A DNA stretch of 64,000 nt, taken from Candidatus Muiribacterium halophilum. Its GTDB lineage: Bacteria; Muiribacteriota; Muiribacteriia; Muiribacteriales; Muiribacteriaceae. Under the pieces are notes generated by a model. It was not told the DNA's origin and made no database searches. It saw only the letters and a list, made by a program, of their open reading frames with translations. The position numbers and the translations under genes were made by a program. Positions within the stretch are counted from its first letter, which is position 1; the number at the start of each line of letters is the position of its first letter. This document shows positions 44,792 through 55,000 of this stretch, piece by piece. The stretch lies in the NCBI GenBank assembly GCA_023228995.1, contig JALOAD010000001.1:108118-172117 (forward strand). The letters run 5' to 3'.

Positions 44792-45363
44792 TTTAAATAC
44801 CTTTTAAGATCAATACTGTTTTTAGTACATATTTCATAAAAGGAATTTACAGGAAATCCAACTACATTAAAATAACAACCTTCAATCTTTTCAATAAAAA
44901 GTGAAGCATGTCCTTGTATGCCATAACCTCCAGCTTTATCAGTCCATTCATTAGATTTTATATATTTGTCTATTTCATCTTTGTCCAGATTTTTAAAAAA
45001 AACTTTTGTTTTACAAATACATTTATCTTTAACTTTTTTAGAACAAAGTCCAATTCCAGAAATCACAGTATGTTCTTTTCCTGAAAGAACTTTCATATAA
45101 CTCACAGCTTCTTCAGGATTACAAGGTTTTCCAAGAATCTGATTATTACAAACAACAATAGTATCTGAACCTATTACAGTTGAATCCTGATTTTTTTGCC
45201 ATACAGCAAAAGCTTTTTCATAAGCTAAATTACAAGCAAACAATTCAGGATTTTTCTCGTTTAAATTCTCATTTATATGGGCTGGAATAACTTCAAATTC
45301 AAGTCCTATTTTATTAAGTAGTTCTTTTCTTCTTGGAGATTTAGAAGCAAGAATAAAATTCAT
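44782..45363 (-). CDS. maf: Maf family nucleotide pyrophosphatase
   Basis: This 193-residue protein removes non-canonical or methylated nucleoside triphosphates. Motifs: ILASKSPRRKELL at the start, VIGSDTIVV, the KPCNPEEAVSYMKVLSG segment, HTVISGIGL, GGYGIQGHASLFIEKIEG and VVGFPVNSFYEI. Length is normal. Its ATG is next to the hfq stop, and its end overlaps the next gene. The specific nucleotide is not decided. Confidence 0.94.
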   Translation of the reverse strand: MNFILASKSPRRKELLNKIGLEFEVIPAHINENLNEKNPELFACNLAYEKAFAVWQKNQDSTVIGSDTIVVCNNQILGKPCNPEEAVSYMKVLSGKEHTVISGIGLCSKKVKDKCICKTKVFFKNLDKDEIDKYIKSNEWTDKAGGYGIQGHASLFIEKIEGCYFNVVGFPVNSFYEICTKNSIDLKRYLKWD

Positions 45364-45626
45364 TATTTTCTATCCCTTCCAATATGAACTTTTTTGCCAA
45401 GAACTATTGTAAGAATACTACTTTTATAAACAAGTTCATAACTAGGTCTTTTTACAATTTTTCCTTGAGTTTTAACTTCAACATCAATTGTAAATTGATC
45501 AAAACTTTCAATCCTACCTTTTAATATCTGTCCATTTTTTAAAAATATAGTAACAGGAATCTTCTTTTTTCTACAATTATTAATAATATGATCTTGTATT
45601 TTTGTTGAAAAAACTTTCTCTACCAT
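45363..45626 (-). CDS. hfq: Divergent Hfq RNA chaperone
   Basis: This is an 87-residue Sm-like protein. The N-terminal QDHIINNCRKKKIPVTIFLK (Gln11-Asp12 is the proximal-face signature) and NGQILKGRIESFDQFTI form the Sm1 motif. A stretch of about six to eight extra residues (KTQGKIVKRPSY) separates Sm1 from Sm2. Sm2 reads ELVYKSSILTI where Hfq normally has YKHA, so the conserved His of the proximal RNA pore is Ser. It would form a hexameric RNA chaperone pairing sRNAs with mRNAs, possibly with altered U-tail binding. It shares its stop with the maf start. Confidence 0.85.
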   Translation of the reverse strand: MVEKVFSTKIQDHIINNCRKKKIPVTIFLKNGQILKGRIESFDQFTIDVEVKTQGKIVKRPSYELVYKSSILTIVLGKKVHIGRDRK

Positions 45627-45636
45627 TTTTTACCCC

Positions 45637-46674
45637 TCAATAGGTGTTTTTTATTTGTTGATCAGAATCAAAATGACCAATTCCGTTATAAAACTCATCA
45701 GTTACATTATCAAGCTCAAATTTAAGCATTATTTTATCGCCTTTCAGCTCTAAAGCATCTTTAAAAGATTTTTTAGAATCTTTTAACATACCAAGTTTAC
45801 CATAAATATCACCAAGTTTCTGATAAAGTTGCCATTTTTCAGGTTGCATTTTTATAGCAAGTTTTAAAAATTCTAATGATTTTCTAAAATCTTTTTCATA
45901 ATAATAAATATCACTTATCTGAACATAAATGTTTTCTTCAAGAATATATTTAAAACCATCAATTATTTCTGGAAGTTCACTTTTTTCAACTTCTCTGTCA
46001 AATTTCTTTTCATCACCACAATAATCCATAACAAATACAAATTTACCAGAAATCGTTAAAAGTTGTTTGTATTTCATCTTTATTTCACTTCCATTATTTG
46101 CAAAAACAAAATTATTAGCAATTCTCCAGAAATATGAAATACCATTTCTAACTTGAATACCATCTTCATAACCAATATAAAGTTTAAAATTCTTAATGAG
46201 AAAATTTCTAGCATAATCAATAAACATCTTTTTATTATCTTTATCTAAAATATAATTTGGAATATTTTCAAAAGGTCCGAATATATATAATCTAAATTTT
46301 TCATCTTCTGCATTATAAGTTTTAGTCTTTGCAATAGTAATAAAAGGTAAAGTATCATGAGGATTTTCAATAAAATACCACTTTGGACCTGGTTTTTTTA
46401 AATGAAAACCATATTTAAAATTTGTATAAACATTATCTTTAATACCATTAACTACCTGAGTAAGCAAAACTGCCTCAACATCTTCAACATTAACATCGAT
46501 TATCTTATCAAGAAGACCTTCAGGATTATATGTATTAAAAACATAAATCTCCCTATCACGAATATATTCCATTATTTGCCCAGTAATAAGATTACCATTT
46601 TTCATTATAAGAGTTTCAGAAAATACAGATATAAAAAGACTAAATACAACTATAAAAAAAATTGATTTTTTCAT
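45637..46674 (-). CDS. Exported TPR protein
   Basis: This ~345-residue protein has a signal peptide (MKKSIFFIVVFSLFISVFS), then a beta-rich domain with MKNGNLITGQIMEYIRDREI. A C-terminal TPR pair follows (YYYEKDFRKSLEFLKLAIK, WQLYQKLGDIYGKLGMLKDS). The open frame begins at 46695; ATG 46674 gives the signal sequence. It lies 10 bp before hfq. The function is unknown. The N-terminal pattern resembles proteins with a short SH3/'GQI' strand motif seen in diderm TPR lipoproteins. Confidence 0.7.
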   Translation of the reverse strand: MKKSIFFIVVFSLFISVFSETLIMKNGNLITGQIMEYIRDREIYVFNTYNPEGLLDKIIDVNVEDVEAVLLTQVVNGIKDNVYTNFKYGFHLKKPGPKWYFIENPHDTLPFITIAKTKTYNAEDEKFRLYIFGPFENIPNYILDKDNKKMFIDYARNFLIKNFKLYIGYEDGIQVRNGISYFWRIANNFVFANNGSEIKMKYKQLLTISGKFVFVMDYCGDEKKFDREVEKSELPEIIDGFKYILEENIYVQISDIYYYEKDFRKSLEFLKLAIKMQPEKWQLYQKLGDIYGKLGMLKDSKKSFKDALELKGDKIMLKFELDNVTDEFYNGIGHFDSDQQIKNTY

Positions 46675-46734
46675 GCAATATATACCTATTCCCATGTTTC
46701 TGTATAGAATTAACTAATTACCATAGATTATTAA

Positions 46735-46840
46735 AGCAACTTCGTCATAATTAGCACCGCTAATGCTTCTTCTTGCTTCTCTAATTAGGTGCAAAGCCCC
46801 GCTAATGCATCTTCTTGCTTCTCTAATTATTTATTTTAAT
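46735..46840. repeat. Modular palindromic repeats
   Basis: Repeated CTAATTAGGTGCAAAGC and GCTAATGC-type phrases with short hairpins, and two copies of TCTTCTTGCTTCTCTAATTA. This matches the tracts at 22690 and 34890. No coding sequence. Confidence 0.6.
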
Positions 46841-46857
46841 ACAAAAGTATAATTTAC

Positions 46858-47076
46858 TCAACCTAATTCCTTGAATTTTTCAATTAATTCAAAATATTCT
46901 TTGTATCTTATCTTTTTAATTTCTTCAAGATAGGTTTTTTCACCTGTGATATTATAGAGTTTGTTAAGACAATTAACATAAGCTTCACTAGAAATCTTTC
47001 TTTTCATATATGCTTTAGTTCTTGAATATGTAAAATGTGCTTCTTCATGAACGGAAAATTCATAACTATTAAGCAT
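46858..47076 (-). CDS. Small protein of unknown function
   Basis: This 72-residue, charged, helical protein (HEEAHFTYSRTKAYMKRKI, YLEEIKKIRYKEYFELIEKF) has GGAG at the right distance before its ATG, which makes it a likely real gene. No motif was recognised. It has no signal peptide. It lies between the repeat tract and the subtilase terminator. Confidence 0.5.
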   Translation of the reverse strand: MLNSYEFSVHEEAHFTYSRTKAYMKRKISSEAYVNCLNKLYNITGEKTYLEEIKKIRYKEYFELIEKFKELG

Positions 47077-47095
47077 ATAAACTCCAGTAAAAAAA

Positions 47096-47122
47096 ATATG
47101 GATCGTATAAAACGACCCATAT
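47096..47122 (-). terminator. Terminator of the subtilase gene
   Basis: On the minus strand ATATGGGTCGT pairs with ACGATCCATAT, with a short loop, and is followed by a T run. It lies 26 bp downstream of the subtilase stop. It also sits just upstream of the small gene at 47076. Confidence 0.75.
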
Positions 47123-47147
47123 ATAATAATATTATAAATTTTAATTA

Positions 47148-48722
47148 TTAGTCAAGTTTTTCAAAAATTATAAAAAGATCAACTCCATCCGCTGCAATTT
47201 CATTTAAAATAGCAAGATTTTCTCTGTTTTTATGAGCTTTTTCAACAATACTGTCTACAAGTAAATTTAATGAAGCAGAAGCATTATTATACATTTTTTC
47301 AAAACTTTCACTACCATCAGCATATTTCAAATTTTCTAAAATTGCATTTCTCATTGAATCAAATTGATAAACATCAGCTTTAAATTCGTTTTTACCAGTA
47401 ACAAGAGAAAGTGCTTTATAAGCATCAACTCTACCATGACCATAAAGATTATCAGCACCTTTTTCGCCAAGATCAAGAGCTGATTTTTTAAGAATATCTT
47501 TTACTTCATCAACAGTTAAACTAGGATCAGCTGAATAAATTAAAGTAATAACACCAGCTGTATTTGGAGAAGCCATTGAAGTACCATCAACTCCAGCAAG
47601 TTTATCACCATAATAAGAAACAACTTTAACACCAGGAGCACATACATCAGGTTTAATATGATCTTTACCATCAAAATTAACAGGTCCTATACTAGAAAAA
47701 CTAGCTTTTCTATCGGAAGCATCAACAGCTCCAACAGCAAATATTTCAGGAAAATCCGCAGGTGAACCACAAATTTTACCAGAATTTCCAGCAGCAAAAC
47801 AAAGGAAAACACCAGTTTTTTGAATATTAATAAGAGGTTGTCTAAGTTCAGGAATACTTACATCGGCACCTAAAGAAGCATTAATAACTCTAGCACCATC
47901 TTTAGTATTGGCATCATTATCAGGATCAGCCATCCATTCAAGCCCTTCAAGAATATCTTCAAAAGTTATATTGCCATTATCTTGAGAACATTTACTAAAT
48001 AAAAGTTTAGCTTCTGGAGCAACGCCGATATTACCTTTAAAAGTACCAGCTTTCTGCCAATACATACCCCATATTAAATCATAAAGATCATCAGAAACTT
48101 CACCACCTACAACAGTACCAGAAACATGAGTTCCATGACCACTTTTATCAGTAACATCATTAATATCACCAGCAAAGTTTTTAGCTTGTATTAATTTACC
48201 TTTAAAAACATCAAGATTTTTATTTAGACCAGAATCAACCACACCAGAAATAGTATTTTGACCTTTAATGCCAAAATCTTCCCAAGCTCTAATAACATTC
48301 ATGCTTTTAAGTGCATAAACAGAACCATTTGAATTATCAACAGCTTTATAAGAAATTTCATCAAAGAATTTCATTTCAGGATTTACAAAAATTTTATCAA
48401 CATCTTTTCTAAGACTAATTTCTTCAATAAGTTCTTTATCAGCATCAATTACAACTGCATTAGCTGACCAAAATGAATTAACATTATTTCTTTGAGAATA
48501 TTTTTCAAGAAAATCTTTTTGAGAAATAAGAGCTTTTTCTTTAAGATCTTTAAGATAATTATCAGAACTTAAAAAAGCAGGCTCTTTAAAAGTAACAAAA
48601 ACTCTAGTTTTTTCTGAATTTCCACGATTTAAAAATTCTTTCATACCATAACCAAAATCTGCTGAAAACACTGTACTGCATAGAATAGCAGCCAATGATG
48701 AAACAATAATAAATTTTTTCAT
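47148..48722 (-). CDS. Secreted subtilisin-like serine protease (S8)
   Basis: This ~524-residue protease has a signal peptide (FIIVSSLAAILCSTVFSA) and an I9-type propeptide (VFVTFKEPAFLSS...KIFVNPEM). An S8 domain follows. The triad is Asp in SGVVDSGLN, His in SGHGTHVSGTV and Ser in GVDGTSMASPNTAG; the oxyanion Asn is in FAAGNSG. The frame extends to 48749, but ATG 48722 has GGAG and gives the signal peptide. The C-terminal 90 residues are helical and have no clear domain. It is exported and probably self-processed. Confidence 0.9.
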   Translation of the reverse strand: MKKFIIVSSLAAILCSTVFSADFGYGMKEFLNRGNSEKTRVFVTFKEPAFLSSDNYLKDLKEKALISQKDFLEKYSQRNNVNSFWSANAVVIDADKELIEEISLRKDVDKIFVNPEMKFFDEISYKAVDNSNGSVYALKSMNVIRAWEDFGIKGQNTISGVVDSGLNKNLDVFKGKLIQAKNFAGDINDVTDKSGHGTHVSGTVVGGEVSDDLYDLIWGMYWQKAGTFKGNIGVAPEAKLLFSKCSQDNGNITFEDILEGLEWMADPDNDANTKDGARVINASLGADVSIPELRQPLINIQKTGVFLCFAAGNSGKICGSPADFPEIFAVGAVDASDRKASFSSIGPVNFDGKDHIKPDVCAPGVKVVSYYGDKLAGVDGTSMASPNTAGVITLIYSADPSLTVDEVKDILKKSALDLGEKGADNLYGHGRVDAYKALSLVTGKNEFKADVYQFDSMRNAILENLKYADGSESFEKMYNNASASLNLLVDSIVEKAHKNRENLAILNEIAADGVDLFIIFEKLD

Positions 48723-48822
48723 ACTCCGCACTCCTAATTGAATTTTCAATTTTAATTTTTTTTGATTTGACTATATATTTTGACTATGTTTAATTATAAC
48801 ATAAAATGCTTTGGTTGCCGGT

Positions 48823-50556
48823 TCAAACTCTAAACTGAGTAAATTCTATTATAACTTCAAAAAAATCCATATACAAAGAATCTACTTTAACTTCTCCGCC
48901 AAATTTTCTAATTATTGAATAAACAATATTTAATCCAAGTCCAGTTCCTTCACTTGATTTTGTTGTAAAAAATGGATCAAATACTTTTTTTAAATTTTCC
49001 TTTTCAATTCCAATTCCATTATCTTTTATTTTAACTAAAATATTATTGTCAGATTTTAAAAGAGAAATGCTTATATTACCCTGAAATCTTCTAAGATCTT
49101 TTATCTTTCTTTTTTGATCAAATGATTGAGAAGCATTGAGTATTGTATTAATAAAAACTTGCAACATTTCATCATAATTACCTTTTACAATAAAATCTGT
49201 ATTTTCTGTGTATTTAAAATCTATTGTTGCATTATTTTTTATATTATAATTTGTTACATTTATTGCATCTAATATAACATCTTTAAGATTAATATCAGAT
49301 ATTTTTGAATAATCAAACCTTGAAAGTAATTTTAAATTTCTAACTATATTTGAAATCCTTTCACTTCCAGTTTTTATTTCTCTTATACTTTCCTTTATAT
49401 TTTTCAAATTTAATAAAATTTCTTCATTTTTAATGTTTTCAGCTTTAATATCATCAAGATAAAGCTCAATAAGCTCAGAATTTCCATATATAAATGTGTT
49501 TGGATTATTAATTTCATGGGTTATTCCAAGATAAAGTTGTCCTAAAGAAGCCATTTTTTCTTGTTGAAATATTTTTTGATGATATATTTTTTCATTTTCC
49601 TGTTGATCAAAAAAGTTAAGTCCTGAAAAAATTATATTTTTAATATTATCTGTAATTTCACCTTCAATTAAATTATTATTATCTTTTATTGTAAAACATC
49701 CAAATCGTTTTTCCTGAAATGAAATATCAATTACAAAATCATCGTTGTCTTTTACTTTTGTATAATTGCAAAATTCACTAGATTTACCATATTCTCTAAA
49801 CTCAATTTTTTCAAGATTGTATATGTTTTTCAAATAACTAATTATTTTACTTATATAATCTCTTTTATTAGATGAATAATATATAAAATTTGATATATCA
49901 GCCATAATTTTTCTAAAATCATTTTTTTCAAAAAACAACCTTAATATAATCTCGCTACTTTCCATATAATAATCGTCTTTTAGTGAAAATATAATTTTAT
50001 CAATTTTCTTTACATAAATTCTAATAAAACAATTTTCTAAAATCTCATATTTACCTTCACAATTATTGTTAAAAGATGCGTTTTTAACAAGACATAATTT
50101 GTTACAATCTTCAAATTCACCCTTACATGTGTTTTTTTCTCTATCTATACAATTAATCTTATTAATAGAAACGAAAATTATCTCTAATCTATTGTTAAAA
50201 AGCTTCATATCAGAATTAGCAAAAATTATTTTTTCTATAATATCAGAAATATTTTTTAATATTTTTAAAAAATCTTCTAATTCAATTAAATGTAAGAACA
50301 AAATATAAAGTCTTTTATTTTCCAATTCATAAAGTTCATTATCAACATTATCAAAGCTATCAAGCTGATTGTTTAAACATAATATAGTAAAAAGAATATG
50401 TTTATTGTTTTTATATATTTCTTTTTGTGAAATATATTCCTCAAAATTTAAAATAATCACACAATCAAAATCAATTTCTATAATGTTTTTTATTTGAATA
50501 ATATCTGTTTTACGATTTTTACTATATTTTTCTTTGTTAATTTTATAACATAACAT
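48823..50556 (-). CDS. Cytosolic sensor histidine kinase
   Basis: This ~577-residue kinase has no membrane helix. The N-terminal ~320 residues are sensory and include four Cys (around 136-155: CIDREKNTC, DCNKLC). A HisKA dimerisation domain carries the phospho-acceptor in LGITHEINNPN (His ~347). HATPase_c follows with VKIKDNGIGI, FDPFFTTKS and GTGLGLNIVYSI. The open frame extends to 50631; ATG 50556 is chosen for the AGGGAAG site 6 bp upstream. It overlaps the preceding HPt-like gene by 14 bp. It probably phosphorylates the receiver at 51555. Confidence 0.85.
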   Translation of the reverse strand: MLCYKINKEKYSKNRKTDIIQIKNIIEIDFDCVIILNFEEYISQKEIYKNNKHILFTILCLNNQLDSFDNVDNELYELENKRLYILFLHLIELEDFLKILKNISDIIEKIIFANSDMKLFNNRLEIIFVSINKINCIDREKNTCKGEFEDCNKLCLVKNASFNNNCEGKYEILENCFIRIYVKKIDKIIFSLKDDYYMESSEIILRLFFEKNDFRKIMADISNFIYYSSNKRDYISKIISYLKNIYNLEKIEFREYGKSSEFCNYTKVKDNDDFVIDISFQEKRFGCFTIKDNNNLIEGEITDNIKNIIFSGLNFFDQQENEKIYHQKIFQQEKMASLGQLYLGITHEINNPNTFIYGNSELIELYLDDIKAENIKNEEILLNLKNIKESIREIKTGSERISNIVRNLKLLSRFDYSKISDINLKDVILDAINVTNYNIKNNATIDFKYTENTDFIVKGNYDEMLQVFINTILNASQSFDQKRKIKDLRRFQGNISISLLKSDNNILVKIKDNGIGIEKENLKKVFDPFFTTKSSEGTGLGLNIVYSIIRKFGGEVKVDSLYMDFFEVIIEFTQFRV

Positions 50557-51562
50557 AGGTATCTTCCCTAAAATAAAAAATAATCTTACATTCATCCGTT
50601 TTAAAACTGACAGAAAACGGAGATTTTTCAATGATTTTTTTTATTCTTATAAAATCAGGTAAAAAACCTGAATAAAAAGATCTATCTACCAATCCCATAA
50701 GCTCATTATTAAATTCCTGACTAGAAAACTCTAATTTTGAAAATATATTTTTCAAACAATCATTTAGTTCATTGAAATCTAATATTATCTCAATAAAATC
50801 TCTTTTATCTTTTTGTATTTTACAATTCACTGTTTTAATAATGTTTTTATGGGATATTATCTTTAGAATAATATTTAATATCTCAACAAATTTTTCAGTT
50901 GTACTTTTCATTATAATTATTTTTTTATTTATATTGTTTATTGATAATTCATAATTATATTTTGCAAAAAGTTTTTTCAATCTAATCTTCAATTCAATAA
51001 GATTTTCAAAAGATATATTTGAAAAAACTTTACGAAATTCATTCCATCTTTTTCTTATAACTTTTATATCATCACTACTATTAACAAATTCATCAAACTC
51101 CAGATAAAAAAGATAAACTTGGAAAATATCAAATTTCTTAATATATACAACCGATTCAAGCATTGGTTCAATACATATTCCAGAAATTCTTTCCCCTGAA
51201 TAAATAAACGGAGTTTTAAAAAATCCATTGTATTCTTTAAGAATGTCATTTAAATTTTCATTATTTTCAATATTTTCATGAATTTTTTTAAAAAGCTTTT
51301 TATATACTTCAAGAACTTTCCATACTTCAAAAAAATCCAATGTTTTAATTTTTTTGTTTATTTTTTCAATTAAAATTAAAATTTCTAATATATCTTTGAT
51401 TTCATAAAAAGCTGTTATTGCTTTTAAAGTATAGATTTTTTTTGAAAATAAAATTAAAAACGAATCATAATTTGAATTTGATATATTTTCAAGTAATGAT
51501 TCAATTTCAGATAAATTATTTTTTAATTGATAAAAAACATAATTAAAATTTTGATCATCCAT
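50543..51562 (-). CDS. CheA/HPt-like helical protein with degenerate phospho-site
   Basis: This 339-residue protein lies between a receiver gene and a histidine kinase gene, overlapping both. The N-terminal helical bundle (FLILFSKKIYTLKAITAFYE, ILEILILIEKINKKI) resembles the HPt four-helix layout, with Tyr where the phospho-His of AHTLKG-type motifs stands. The C-terminal part has an ATPase-like strand pattern without nucleotide motifs. A degenerate CheA-like scaffold is inferred, not shown. Composition is very Ile/Asn/Lys-rich. Confidence 0.55.
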   Translation of the reverse strand: MDDQNFNYVFYQLKNNLSEIESLLENISNSNYDSFLILFSKKIYTLKAITAFYEIKDILEILILIEKINKKIKTLDFFEVWKVLEVYKKLFKKIHENIENNENLNDILKEYNGFFKTPFIYSGERISGICIEPMLESVVYIKKFDIFQVYLFYLEFDEFVNSSDDIKVIRKRWNEFRKVFSNISFENLIELKIRLKKLFAKYNYELSINNINKKIIIMKSTTEKFVEILNIILKIISHKNIIKTVNCKIQKDKRDFIEIILDFNELNDCLKNIFSKLEFSSQEFNNELMGLVDRSFYSGFLPDFIRIKKIIEKSPFSVSFKTDECKIIFYFREDTYVML

Positions 51563-51956
51563 TATTAATAATCACATCCTTCCACCTTTCAATTCTTTTA
51601 GCAGCATCATTAACAATATCAGTAAGCTCTTTCATCTTAAAAGGTTTAGCTATAAAATCAACAGCTCCTCTTGCAATACAATCAACTACATTGTTCATAT
51701 CAGAATAAGCAGTTACCATAATAATATTACATAACGGGTTTATTTCTTTGATTTTTTCAAGAAGTTCTATACCATCCATTTTTGGCATATTTATATCAAG
51801 AAGCACGATTTTATAAAGTTCTTTTTGCATTAGTTCTAAAGCTTTTTCAGGATCATTCATTGTAATAACATGTGTAAATCCAGCTTTTTCAAGGTATTTT
51901 CTAAGTAAATTCAAAATAGCTTCTTCATCATCAACAACTAATACTTTAATATCCAT
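51555..51956 (-). CDS. Single-domain response regulator (CheY-like)
   Basis: This 133-residue receiver has acidic Asp9-Asp10 in KVLVVDDEEAI, phospho-Asp54 in KIVLLDINMPKMDG, Thr in IIMVTAYSD and Lys in FIAKPFKM. It has no output domain. It overlaps the next gene by 8 bp (ATGGATGA). It is the first gene of the RR - HPt-like - kinase operon. Confidence 0.93.
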   Translation of the reverse strand: MDIKVLVVDDEEAILNLLRKYLEKAGFTHVITMNDPEKALELMQKELYKIVLLDINMPKMDGIELLEKIKEINPLCNIIMVTAYSDMNNVVDCIARGAVDFIAKPFKMKELTDIVNDAAKRIERWKDVIINNG

Positions 51957-52026
51957 AATAAACTCCTTAGCTTTTATATGCTATTAACATTATCATTTTT
52001 TTTATAAATACTCAAATATGGATAAT

Positions 52027-52060
52027 AAAAAAGCCGATCAATGATCGGCTTTTTTTTTTT
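52027..52060. terminator. Strong bidirectional intrinsic terminator
   Basis: AAAAAAGCCGATC and GATCGGCTTTTTT form a tight stem with a 3-base loop and long A/T flanks, immediately downstream of the PFOR gene. It should stop leftward transcription before the response regulator promoter. Confidence 0.92.
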
Positions 52061-52077
52061 TAAAATAAAACTAAACT

Positions 52078-55000
52078 TTACTTATCAGAACAATCCATAT
52101 TATCAGCTAGCTGTTTGTAAATACTGTATTTTTTCATAACTGCTTTTTGAGATTTTTTAGCTAGTTCTTTAGCTCTTTCTGGATACATTTTTTGAACAAT
52201 TTTAAATCTTGTTTGTCTGTTCATAAATTCATCAAGAGTTATTGAAGGTTCCTTACTATCAATCTGTAGAGGATTTTTGCCTTCTGCCGCTAAAGCTGGA
52301 TCGAATCTATAAAGCATCCAATGTCCTGAATTAACAGCATTTTTTTGTTCCTGTATTCCTTCAGTCATATTAATACCATGAGCAATACAATGAGCATAAG
52401 CAATTACAAGTGAAGGTCCATTATGTTTTTCAGCTTCAATAAAAGCTTTTATTACCTGCTGTGGATTAGCAAGTGATACATGTGCAACATAAATATGACC
52501 ATAAGTCATTGCAATCATTCCAAGATCTTTCTTTTCAACAGCTTTACCATTAAAAGCAAATTTAGCATTTGCTCCAATTGGAGTAGCTTTTGAAGATTGA
52601 CCACCTGTATTAGAATAAACTTCTGTATCCATTACAAGTATATTTATATTATCTGGCTGAGCAAGAACATGATCAAGTCCACCATATCCAATATCATAAG
52701 CCCAACCATCTCCACCTACTATCCATACTGATTTTTTAATAAGATAATCAGCAACACCTTCAAGATTTCTAGCATCTTCACTATTAATCTTTTTAAGAGC
52801 ATCTTTAAGTTTTGCAACTCTTTCTCTCTGCATTTCAATGTCTTTTTGTTCAACTTGAACTGCTTCTTTTATTTCTTTAACAAGAGAAGAATCAAGTTTA
52901 TCTGACATTTTATCTAAATAATCATTAGCTATATCTTTAAATTTATCTGCTGCAAGTCTCATACCGTAACCTACTTCAGCATTATCTTCAAACAATGAGT
53001 TGTTCCAAGCTACACCTTTACCGTCAGGTCTCTGACAATATGGAGTAGTTGGTAAATTTCCGCCATAAATTGAAGAACATCCAGTAGCATTAGCTATAAG
53101 TGCTCTATCTCCAAATAACTGTGAAAGCAATCTTACATAAGGAGTTTCTCCACAACCAGCACATGCACCTGAGAACTCAAACATGTGTGGGGAAAGTTGA
53201 ATATTTCTAAGATTATCTTTAGTATGTTCTTTAAATGAAAGTTCAGGGATATCAAAGAAGAAATCAAAATTTGCTGCTTCCTGATCTCTTAATGGAGCCT
53301 GTCTTTCCATTTTTATAGCTTCTTTTGCTTTCATAGGACAATTAAATACACAAGAACCACAACCTGTACAATCTTCAGGAGCAACCTGAATTGTGAATTT
53401 TTTATCCTTATACTGAGGAATCTTTGAATCTGCTGATTTAAAAGTTTCAGGAGCATTATTCAATTCTTCCTTATCATATACTTTCATTCTTATTGTTGCA
53501 TGTGGACATACAAACGAACAAATTCCACACTGAATACAAGTTTCTGGATTCCACACAGGAATATTAACAGCAATATTTCTTTTTTCAAGTCTTGCTGTTG
53601 AAAGTGGGAATATTCCATCAACTGGCATTGCTGAAACAGGAAGTTGATCTCCTCTCTGAGCAATAAGTTCACAAGTTGTATTTTTAAGGAAATCTGATAT
53701 ACCTTTAGGTATTTTACAAGCATTAACATGAATTTTGGAAGTTGCTTTAGTTGGAAGCTCTACTTTATGAAGACTTTCAGAAGCAACATCTATAGCTTTA
53801 TTGTTAATTTGAATAACTTTTTCTCCAGCTTTACCATAAGATTTTTTATTAGCTTCTTTCATGTATTCAACAGCTTTATCATAAGGAATTAATGAATCAG
53901 CGATTTTAAAGAATGCAGCCTGCATAACAGTGTTTATTCTTCCGCCTAATCCCAAATCTTCAGCTATCTGAACAGCATTGATAGTATAAATTCTAGCTTT
54001 TTTCTCAATAAGTTCTTTTTGTACTTCATAAGGCATATTTGCCCAAACTTCATCTTTATTGAAACTACTGTTTATAAGGAAAATTCCGTTTTCTTTAAGA
54101 AAACTAACCATTTCATATTTTTCAATAAATGAGAAATTATGACATGCAACTAAATTTGCCTGTCCAGGTTGAATAAGATAAGAACTTCTTAAAGGATTAT
54201 CTGCAAATCTAAGATGCGAAACTGTCATAGAACCAGCTTTTTTGGAATCATAAACAAAATAAGCATTTAAATATTTATTAGTTTTAGTTCCAATTATTTT
54301 AGCAGTATTTTTGTTTGCTCCAACTGTTCCGTCTGAGCCAAGTCCAAAAAACATTGCATTAATAACGCCTTCCTGTGAAGTTTTAAAATTAACATCATAA
54401 GCAAGACTTCGGTTAGTAACATCATCATTCACACCGACAGAAAAACTGTTAATTGGATTTTTTGCATCAAGATTATCAAAAACTGCTTTTACCATTGGAG
54501 GAGTAAAATCTTTTGAACCAAGACCATATCTACCACCAACAATAACAGGATATTCATTAATCTTATTACTTGCATAAGCCTGACCAATCACAGTAACAAC
54601 ATCAGTATAAAGAGGTTCTCCAACTCCGCCAGCTTCTTTAGTTCTATCAAGAACAGCGATTTTTTTTACTGTTTTAGGAATTGCATTTATAAAACTTTCA
54701 GTTGGAAATGGTCTATAAAGTCTTAATTTCAGAACTCCAACTTTTTCGTTGTTTTTAAGCATTTCATCAACAGTTTCATGTGCTACATCAGCGCCTGAAG
54801 TCATTATTACAACAACTTTTTCAGCATCTTCTGCACCAACATAATCAACAAGATTATATTTTCTACCAGTTATTTTTGCAAATTTTGCCATGTATTTTTC
54901 AACAATAGATGGACATTTATCATAAAAAGGATTTATTGCTTCCCTAGACTGAAAAAAAACATCAGGATTCTGAGCAGTACCTTTTAATATTGGTTTTTCA

